Source: Winogradskyella litoriviva (GTDB lineage: Bacteria; Bacteroidota; Bacteroidia; Flavobacteriales; Flavobacteriaceae). From it: a stretch of DNA of 64,000 bases. Of this stretch, positions 59,017 to 64,000 are shown piece after piece. The notes beneath the pieces are model-generated. The model worked only from the letters and a program-made list of their open reading frames with translations. It ran no database searches and was not told the origin of the DNA. The stretch lies in contig NZ_JABRWQ010000003.1 in assembly GCF_013249065.1 (NCBI RefSeq), forward strand, positions 248,001 to 312,000, given 5' to 3'. Made by a program: the position numbers and the translations under genes. Numbering within the stretch: position 1 is the first letter of the stretch; each line of letters starts with the position of its first letter.

Positions 59017-59035
59017 TATTATGGCATTACTTTTG
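59004..59035 (+). promoter_or_regulatory. Strong promoter (TTTG-N20-TACTTTTG) with no ORF behind it
   Basis: TTTG at 59004-59007 and TACTTTTG at 59028-59035 with a 20-base spacer form the best-spaced Bacteroidetes promoter in the window. It overlaps the end of the lipoprotein gene. What follows is a structured 110-base segment and a terminator, not a start codon. Confidence 0.65.
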
Positions 59036-59041
59036 CAATCT

Positions 59042-59152
59042 ATAATGTAAGGTTCGCGTAAAGAGTTTCGACTTAAAACGTATAGCTTACATTTTCCGCC
59101 TTTTGGCGTCTATATATATTAAAAAGCGCTTTGTTTTCAAGGCGCTTTTTTT
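59042..59152 (+). ncRNA. Predicted small structured RNA
   Basis: Starting about 7 bases after the -7 box, the segment can form a long-range stem AATGTAAG (59044-59051) with CTTACATT (59086-59093). A hairpin CGCC-TTTT-GGCG (59097-59108) follows, and then a Rho-independent terminator (59121-59152, AAAAAGCGC ... GCGCTTTTTTT). It has its own promoter and ends before the kynU promoter (TATTTTTG, 59168-59175). A regulatory RNA is likely; the family is unknown to me. An attenuated kynU leader is the alternative. Confidence 0.5.
59121..59152 (+). terminator. Terminator of the predicted small RNA
   Basis: AAGCGCTTTG pairs with CAAGGCGCTT (one bulge) around TTTT, followed by a T run. Confidence 0.75.
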
Positions 59153-59167
59153 GTGCTTTAAAATCCT

Positions 59168-59175
59168 TATTTTTG
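59168..59175 (+). promoter_or_regulatory. -7 box (TATTTTTG) for kynU
   Basis: This is an exact TAnnTTTG match 25 bases before the TTG start codon of kynU. TTTG at 59150-59153 is only 14 bases upstream, so the -33 part is weak. Confidence 0.45.
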
Positions 59176-59200
59176 TTACAAACCGAAAAACCTTTCAAAA

Positions 59201-60478
59201 TTGTCCAACTATAAACTTGGTCTTGATTACGCAAAACAACAAGACACTTTAGACGAATTATCGAGTTACAGACAACAATTTCATATTCCTAAAGACAAAG
59301 ATGGAAATGAACTTATTTACCTCTGTGGTAACTCACTTGGCTTACAACCAAAAGCAACAAAAGCTTATATTAATCAAGAATTAGAAGATTGGGCAAATCT
59401 TGGTGTAGAAGGACATACAGATGCCAAAAATCCTTGGTTACCGTATCACGAATTTTTAACAGAAGCAACAGCAAAACTGGTTGGAGCTAAACCAATTGAA
59501 GTTGTTACGATGAATTCTTTAACGGCGAATCTTCATTTTATGATGGCTTCGTTTTATAAACCAACTAAAGAACGTTATAAAATTCTTATTGAAAGTGATG
59601 CTTTTCCTTCAGATAAATATGCTGTAGAATCACAATTAAGACATCATGGTTTTGATGACAAGGAAGGTTTAATTCTTTGGAAACCAAGAGAAGGTGAAGA
59701 ATTATTAAATTATGAAGATTTAGAATCTATACTAAAAACACACGGTAAAGAAATTGCATTAATAATGATTGGAGGTGTAAATTATTACACTGGTCAGTTT
59801 TTCGATTTTAAACGCATAACAGACTTAGGACACAGCTATGGTTGTAAAGTCGGTTTTGATTGTGCACATGGCGCCGGAAACGTCAATTTAGACTTACATA
59901 ATTCTGGAGCCGATTTTGCGGTTTGGTGTACTTACAAATACATGAATTCTGGACCAGGAAGTTTATCGGGTTGTTTTGTCCATGAGCGACACGCTTACAA
60001 CAAAGACCTCAACCGTTTTACAGGTTGGTGGAGTCATAATAAAGATACGCGTTTTAACATGCGCCATGAGTTTGATGTATTACCAGGAGCCGAAGGTTGG
60101 CAATTGAGTAATCCACCAATTTTATCAATGGCTGCCATAAAAGCCTCATTGGATATGTTTAATGAAGTTGGTATTGATAAAGTGATAGAAAAATCGAAAA
60201 AACTAACTGGATATTTCGAGTTTTTACTGAAAGACTTAGGAGAAGATACCATAAGAATTATTACGCCAGAAAACCCTAAAGAACGCGGTTGTCAGTTATC
60301 TATTCAAGTTTTAAACGCTGATAAATCGTTACACGATAAATTAACCGAAGCCGGAGTTATTAGCGATTGGAGAGAACCAGATGTCATTAGATGCGCACCA
60401 GTACCATTGTATAATTCATTTGAAGATGTTTATTTGATGGTTAAAAAAATGAAAGAAATATTAAAGAGCTCAACATAA
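59201..60478 (+). CDS. kynU: Kynureninase KynU
   Basis: KynU is a PLP enzyme that cleaves kynurenine or 3-hydroxykynurenine to anthranilate or 3-hydroxyanthranilate plus alanine. The start codon is TTG (SNYKLGLDYAKQQ follows). Motifs are LIYLCGNSLGLQPKATK, NLGVEGH, MNSLTANLHFMM and FDCAHGAGNVNLDLH (PLP-contacting Asp), PLP lysine K246 in CTYKYMNSGPGSLSG, and GWWSH. The length of 425 residues is normal. It is first in a run with kmo, a RidA gene and an aldehyde dehydrogenase that together fit tryptophan breakdown by the 2-amino-3-carboxymuconate route. Confidence 0.96.
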   Translation: MSNYKLGLDYAKQQDTLDELSSYRQQFHIPKDKDGNELIYLCGNSLGLQPKATKAYINQELEDWANLGVEGHTDAKNPWLPYHEFLTEATAKLVGAKPIEVVTMNSLTANLHFMMASFYKPTKERYKILIESDAFPSDKYAVESQLRHHGFDDKEGLILWKPREGEELLNYEDLESILKTHGKEIALIMIGGVNYYTGQFFDFKRITDLGHSYGCKVGFDCAHGAGNVNLDLHNSGADFAVWCTYKYMNSGPGSLSGCFVHERHAYNKDLNRFTGWWSHNKDTRFNMRHEFDVLPGAEGWQLSNPPILSMAAIKASLDMFNEVGIDKVIEKSKKLTGYFEFLLKDLGEDTIRIITPENPKERGCQLSIQVLNADKSLHDKLTEAGVISDWREPDVIRCAPVPLYNSFEDVYLMVKKMKEILKSST

Positions 60479-60599
60479 TTCTCTAATAATACAGATGCCG
60501 TTGAGAATATAGATTTAGAAAGGAACGAAAATCCGTTTGAATAATTATAAACTAAATATTCAAGTCCTAAATCAATTCAAAGAATTGAACATCAAAATT

Positions 60600-60733
60600 C
60601 AGAAATAGTGAGCGAAGGAATGTAGATGCGAAGCGAAGCTTCAAGCACGGAATTCCGAAAGTGAACGATGCCTTAGCAATTTCCTATATTTTGATTGTGA
60701 TTTTTGGTTCGTTTGCATCAAGGCAAATGAACA
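60600..60733. repeat. Palindrome-rich repeat-like segment before kmo
   Basis: In the 269-base gap between kynU and kmo are GAAGCTTC (60635-60642), the perfect palindrome CGGAATTCCG (60648-60657), and an imperfect inverted repeat TGCCTTAGCAA (60669-60679) with TTGCATCAAGGCA (60713-60725). This composition is unlike the coding neighbours and resembles the short extragenic repeats of flavobacteria. No second copy is in the window. The rest of the gap shows nothing I can name. Confidence 0.45.
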
Positions 60734-60747
60734 GAAAAAATAAATAT

Positions 60748-62145
60748 ATGAGTAACAAACAACAAAACATATTAATCATAGGCGCAGGACTTTGCGGAAG
60801 CCTATTAGCATTAAGACTAGGGCAAAGAGGCTACAACGTCACTGTTTACGAAATGCGTCCAGACCTAAGAACCACAGATATTTCTGCAGGTCGTTCCATC
60901 AATTTAGCATTTTCAGACCGTGGAAACAAAGCCATGAAACTCGTTGGTATTGAAGATAAAGTGAAAGCATTGTGCATTCCTATGAACGGCAGAATGATTC
61001 ACGACAAAGAAGGCAACACGTTTTTATCTAATTACAGCGGAAGGGATTACGAATACATCAATTCCATTTCTAGAGGTGAATTAAATGGTTTATTGCTAGA
61101 CGAAGCCGAAAAACATGATAATGTAACTATTCATTTCAATAAAAAATGTAAGTCTGTAGATTTCGAAAACACCACAGCTACATTTCAAGATTACAATTCT
61201 AAAGACGAATTTATTGAAGATGCAGATTGCATAATTGCCACAGACGGAGCAGGCTCAGCATTACGAAAAAGCTATTATTTAGGGAAGAAATTCCTTTTTA
61301 GTTTTTCTCAAGACTATTTAAGTCATGGTTATAAAGAATTAACCTTTTTACCAAAAGGAGATGGCAGTTATAAAACCTATAAAAACGCATTACATATTTG
61401 GCCAAGAAGCAGTTTTATGCTTATCGCCTTACCCAATTTAGACGGTAGTTTTACAGTCACTTTATTTTTAAGTTACAGCGAAGGCGAGTACAATTTTAAT
61501 AATTTAACAACACCAGAATTGGTAACGCAATTCTTTCAAAAAGAATTTCCGGATGCCTTAGAAATTATGCCGAATTTGGTGGATGATTTTTTCGCAAATC
61601 CAACAGCAGCTTTAGGAACGGTAAAATGTTCCCCTTGGCATTATAAAGGCAATACTTTACTCATGGGAGATTCAGCGCATGCTATAGTTCCTTTTTATGG
61701 TCAAGGGATGAACGCTTCATTTGAAGATGTGGTTGAATTTGATAAAGTTCTCGATCAAAATCTAGATAATTGGGAAGCTACGTTTATAGCTTACGAGAAA
61801 AATAGAAAGAAGGATACTGATGCCATTGCCGATTTAGCCATTGACAATTTCCATGAAATGAAAGGTCATGTTGCGAATCCAATATTTCAAGAAAAACGAA
61901 AAATTGAAATGGCCTTAGAAAAAGAATTTCCTAGTGCCTATTCATCAAAATATAGTTTGGTTACCTTTAATGAAAATATTGGTTACAGACAAGCCATGTT
62001 AAGAGGAAGAGCACAAGACAAGGCTATTTTAAATATGTTAACAGATAAAATTATTTCATCAGAAGATAATTTAAAAGACATTTTAGAAAAAGTAAAAGTA
62101 GAAACTGAAGCGATTTTAGAAGACGATAGGATTGCTGGATTGTAA
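60748..62145 (+). CDS. kmo: Kynurenine 3-monooxygenase
   Basis: This flavoprotein hydroxylates kynurenine to 3-hydroxykynurenine with NADPH and oxygen. From the ATG at 60748 (465 residues) the FAD site is IIGAGLCGSLLALRLGQRGYNVTVYEMRPD. The conserved region SAGRSINLAFSDRG that marks KMO follows, then CIIATDGAGSALR, LLMGDSAHAIVPFYGQGMNASFEDV and a C-terminal KMO-like extension. The longer reading from a GTG at 60661 adds a hydrophobic stretch inside the repeat-like segment and is rejected; the ATG at 60727 is also possible. Confidence 0.95.
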   Translation: MSNKQQNILIIGAGLCGSLLALRLGQRGYNVTVYEMRPDLRTTDISAGRSINLAFSDRGNKAMKLVGIEDKVKALCIPMNGRMIHDKEGNTFLSNYSGRDYEYINSISRGELNGLLLDEAEKHDNVTIHFNKKCKSVDFENTTATFQDYNSKDEFIEDADCIIATDGAGSALRKSYYLGKKFLFSFSQDYLSHGYKELTFLPKGDGSYKTYKNALHIWPRSSFMLIALPNLDGSFTVTLFLSYSEGEYNFNNLTTPELVTQFFQKEFPDALEIMPNLVDDFFANPTAALGTVKCSPWHYKGNTLLMGDSAHAIVPFYGQGMNASFEDVVEFDKVLDQNLDNWEATFIAYEKNRKKDTDAIADLAIDNFHEMKGHVANPIFQEKRKIEMALEKEFPSAYSSKYSLVTFNENIGYRQAMLRGRAQDKAILNMLTDKIISSEDNLKDILEKVKVETEAILEDDRIAGL

Positions 62146-62266
62146 GCCTACCCTAACCCTTCCGAAGGAAGGGAACTGAAAACGGTTTAAAAAAATTAAC
62201 AAAACAACAAAACTCTAACTTCGCCCGAGTAAGAGTTCCTTCCCTTTAGGAAGGCTAGGATGGGCT
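62145..62266. repeat. Large imperfect inverted repeat (extragenic palindromic element)
   Basis: The left arm 62145-62177 (AGCCTACCCTAACCCTTCCG...) is an imperfect inverted copy of the right arm 62234-62266 (...GGAAGGCTAGGATGGGCT), about 33 bases each. The left arm itself folds (CCCTTCC with GGAAGGG). An inner hairpin AACTCT (62211-62216) with AGAGTT (62232-62237) lies between. The element fills the gap from the kmo stop to 9 bases before the RidA ATG. Confidence 0.75.
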
Positions 62267-62274
62267 TTATTTAT

Positions 62275-62673
62275 ATGAGTGAAGTAACACCAAGAGGAGC
62301 CTATCCTCACATTAAACAAGTAGGCGATTTCATTTTCGTATCAGGTACAAGTTCTCGTCGCGCAGACAACAGCATCGCAGGCGTAGATATCATTGACGAG
62401 ATGGGAACAAAACGCTTAAATGCCTATACACAAACTCAAGAAGTCTTAAAAAACATAGAAAAAAACTTAGCAAAAGTTGGAGCAAGCCTTAAAGATGTGG
62501 TTGACGTTACGTCTTTTCTAGTTAACATGAATGACTTTGCAGATTACAACAAAGCCTACGCAGAATTCTTTGAAAAAGAAACAGGGCCAACAAGAACAAC
62601 AGTTGCAGTGCATCAATTACCACATCCGGATTTGGTGGTTGAGATTAAAGTTATGGCTTATAAGAAACAGTAA
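62275..62673 (+). CDS. RidA (YjgF/UK114) family protein, possible 2-aminomuconate deaminase
   Basis: The protein has 132 residues from the ATG at 62275. RidA-family features are [70 protein letters not shown], and the C-terminal signature [25 protein letters not shown], with the conserved Arg. In proteobacteria a RidA-family enzyme deaminates 2-aminomuconate in 3-hydroxyanthranilate breakdown. Position beside kynU, kmo and an aldehyde dehydrogenase supports that role here, as inference. An upstream ATG at 62260 lies inside the repeat and is less likely. Confidence 0.88.
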   Translation: MSEVTPRGAYPHIKQVGDFIFVSGTSSRRADNSIAGVDIIDEMGTKRLNAYTQTQEVLKNIEKNLAKVGASLKDVVDVTSFLVNMNDFADYNKAYAEFFEKETGPTRTTVAVHQLPHPDLVVEIKVMAYKKQ

Positions 62674-62676
62674 TTA

Positions 62677-63312
62677 ATGATTAACCTATTCCGTAAAAAC
62701 AGAGTAAAAATGTTTAAGAATAAAAGTCTTTTTAGTTATATTCTTTACGCTATTGGCGAAATTGCATTAATTGTTATTGGTATTTTATTAGCTCTTTATC
62801 TTCAAAACAAAAACGAAGAAAAGAAAATCAAAGCCAACGTTATTACCGCTATTAATATGCTGAAAGATGAAATCAGCACTAATAAAAGTATTATAGACAA
62901 CATAAAAAATTATCATATAATGGTAAAAGATACACTTCAAAATATGGAAATTCCCAAATCTGAAAAAGAAATTGAAGGTAAATTAGGATTTTGGAGAGGT
63001 ATGCGAACACCGAGACTTCAAAACGCAGCTTTTCAGACAAGTATTCAATCAGGAATTGGCAAAGAATTTAATCCCAAACTTCTAAAAGCTTTAAATGGTT
63101 TGTATACATATCAAGATAGTTATAACCAATTTACGTCTCAATCCACTCAGATTTTTTTTGGTGCAGATTTCAGCGATATTAGGAGCTTTGGCAAAATCAT
63201 GACATCAATACAAATGACTATGAGTGACCTATATTGGTATGAAAAAGAACTAACTGAAACTTATGAATTTAGTTTAAAACAAATTGATTCCATATATCCT
63301 TCAAAAGAATGA
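62677..63312 (+). CDS. DUF6090 family membrane protein
   Basis: The protein has 211 residues. It has the family start (MINLFRKNRVKMFKNKSLFSYILYAIGEIALIVIGILLALYLQN), with one membrane helix at about residues 24-46, and a helical remainder. Landmarks RMRTPRLQNAAFQTSIQSG and LLKALNGLYTYQDSY are as expected. Function unknown. It sits 3 bases after the RidA gene inside the kynurenine gene run, which is unusual for a gene with no clear link to that pathway. Confidence 0.8.
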   Translation: MINLFRKNRVKMFKNKSLFSYILYAIGEIALIVIGILLALYLQNKNEEKKIKANVITAINMLKDEISTNKSIIDNIKNYHIMVKDTLQNMEIPKSEKEIEGKLGFWRGMRTPRLQNAAFQTSIQSGIGKEFNPKLLKALNGLYTYQDSYNQFTSQSTQIFFGADFSDIRSFGKIMTSIQMTMSDLYWYEKELTETYEFSLKQIDSIYPSKE

Positions 63313-63332
63313 TGAATTAAGAAAATACTAAA

Positions 63333-64000
63333 GTGAACATCAAAAACTACATAAACGGAAAATTTCAAAATCCAATTCAAGGGAACTGGATAGATAATTA
63401 TAATCCATCCGATGGAACAGTTTACGGACAAATCCCAAATTCAACTAAAGACGATGTAGACGAGGCTTACAAAAGTGCCAAATCTGCATTTACAAGCTGG
63501 TCGCAAACCACATTAGAAGAACGTAGCAGAATCTTAATTAAAATTTCAGAATTACTAGAAGCTAACTTACAAAGTTTTGCAGAAGCAGAAAGTAAAGACA
63601 ACGGAAAACCCATTTCATTGGCTAAAGCTGTTGATATACCAAGAGCTGCAAGTAACTTTAGATTCTTTGGAAATGCGATTACACAATTTGCAAGTGAAAG
63701 TCATGAATCCGTAGGACAACAAGCCATAAATTACACCTTACGCCAGCCCATTGGTGTTGTGGGCTGTATTTCACCTTGGAACCTTCCACTCTACTTGTTT
63801 ACTTGGAAAATCGCACCAGCTCTAGCAGCAGGAAACTGCGTCGTTGCCAAACCAAGCGAAGTCACACCTATGACAGCATATTTATTAGGCGAAATTTGTA
63901 AAATAGCAGGTTTACCAAATGGTGTATTGAATATTGTTCATGGTGTAGGAACAACTGCAGGACAAGCGATTATTGAACATCCAGATATTAAAGCGATAAG
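63333..64000 (+). CDS. Aldehyde dehydrogenase, N-terminal part (cut by window edge)
   Basis: About 222 codons are present, read from a GTG at 63333 (NIKNYINGKFQNPIQGNW). Family features are VGCISPWNLPLYLFTWKIAPALAAGN (Asn of the oxyanion site in the SPWN motif), AKPSEVTPMTAYLL (NAD-contacting Lys) and GLPNGVLNIVHGVG. The catalytic cysteine lies beyond the window. In context it is probably 2-aminomuconate (or 2-hydroxymuconate) semialdehyde dehydrogenase acting between 3-hydroxyanthranilate cleavage and the RidA-family deaminase. Confidence 0.85.
   Translation, partial: MNIKNYINGKFQNPIQGNWIDNYNPSDGTVYGQIPNSTKDDVDEAYKSAKSAFTSWSQTTLEERSRILIKISELLEANLQSFAEAESKDNGKPISLAKAVDIPRAASNFRFFGNAITQFASESHESVGQQAINYTLRQPIGVVGCISPWNLPLYLFTWKIAPALAAGNCVVAKPSEVTPMTAYLLGEICKIAGLPNGVLNIVHGVGTTAGQAIIEHPDIKAI

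Noticed and set aside
59020..59120. tRNA or tmRNA in the structured segment upstream of kynU
   Set aside because: There is no acceptor stem, T-loop sequence GTTCAA-type or CCA end in the right places; a generic small RNA is the better description.
60661..60747. Upstream in-frame extension of kmo giving a hydrophobic N-terminus
   Set aside because: It begins with GTG inside a palindrome-rich, non-coding-looking segment; the FAD motif starts right after the ATG at 60748 as in other family members.

Overview
The window is a continuous, gene-dense, AT-rich stretch of chromosome from a member of the Flavobacteriaceae (phylum Bacteroidetes). The evidence is the complete gldK-gldL-gldM-gldN operon of the gliding/type IX secretion machinery, an exosortase F (XrtF) pair, a HYC_CC_PP-family protein, two DUF6090-family proteins, and promoters of the Bacteroidetes type (TTTG or TTG, about 20 bases, then TAnnTTTG). 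No rRNA, tRNA, CRISPR array, prophage or insertion sequence was seen. Both edges cut genes: an RND efflux permease on the left and an aldehyde dehydrogenase on the right.

Layout. 1-5 kb: RND pump and its periplasmic adaptor, an ABC-F ATPase, a DUF983 protein and an FAD oxidoreductase. 5-14 kb (minus strand): topA, a ureohydrolase-fold protein that has lost metal ligands, and gldKLMN. 14-22 kb (plus): miaB, a sigma-54-type activator without a receiver domain, a small ORF, lptE, a TPR-like protein, secG, then groES-groEL. 22-25 kb: a UbiB-family kinase-like protein flanked by coiled-coil proteins, and a CBS-pair protein. 26-29 kb (minus): a cysteine-marked set (HYC_CC_PP protein, TonB-dependent receptor, HMA protein) that looks like heavy-metal, probably copper, handling. 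29-32 kb: xrtF and its partner, a GAF/free-methionine-sulfoxide-reductase protein and a MacB-type permease. 32-42 kb: purH, the rod-shape cluster mreB-mreC-mreD-mrdA-rodA, and valS. 42-51 kb: DUF1573 protein, aminotransferase, murB, an ECF sigma/anti-sigma pair, aquaporin, a small cysteine-rich membrane protein, a glycosyltransferase overlapping a second ECF sigma gene, lipA and a GAPDH gene. 51-59 kb: hybrid histidine kinase, lpxK, Nif3-like protein, a zinc-ribbon-family protein without cysteines, an exported MsrA, a methyltransferase and a lipoprotein. 59-64 kb: kynurenine catabolism (kynU, kmo, a RidA-family gene, aldehyde dehydrogenase) with a DUF6090 gene inserted.

Most of the window is envelope biogenesis and housekeeping. 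The points most worth a second look are a predicted structured small RNA with its own promoter and terminator upstream of kynU (59004-59152), the degenerate arginase-fold protein next to gldK, palindromic repeat elements placed between groES and groEL and between kmo and the RidA gene, a palindromic control region before groES, and the exosortase pair with no recognisable substrate nearby. I saw no defence island or other clearly new multi-gene system. All functional calls rest on motifs read by eye; no database search was run.
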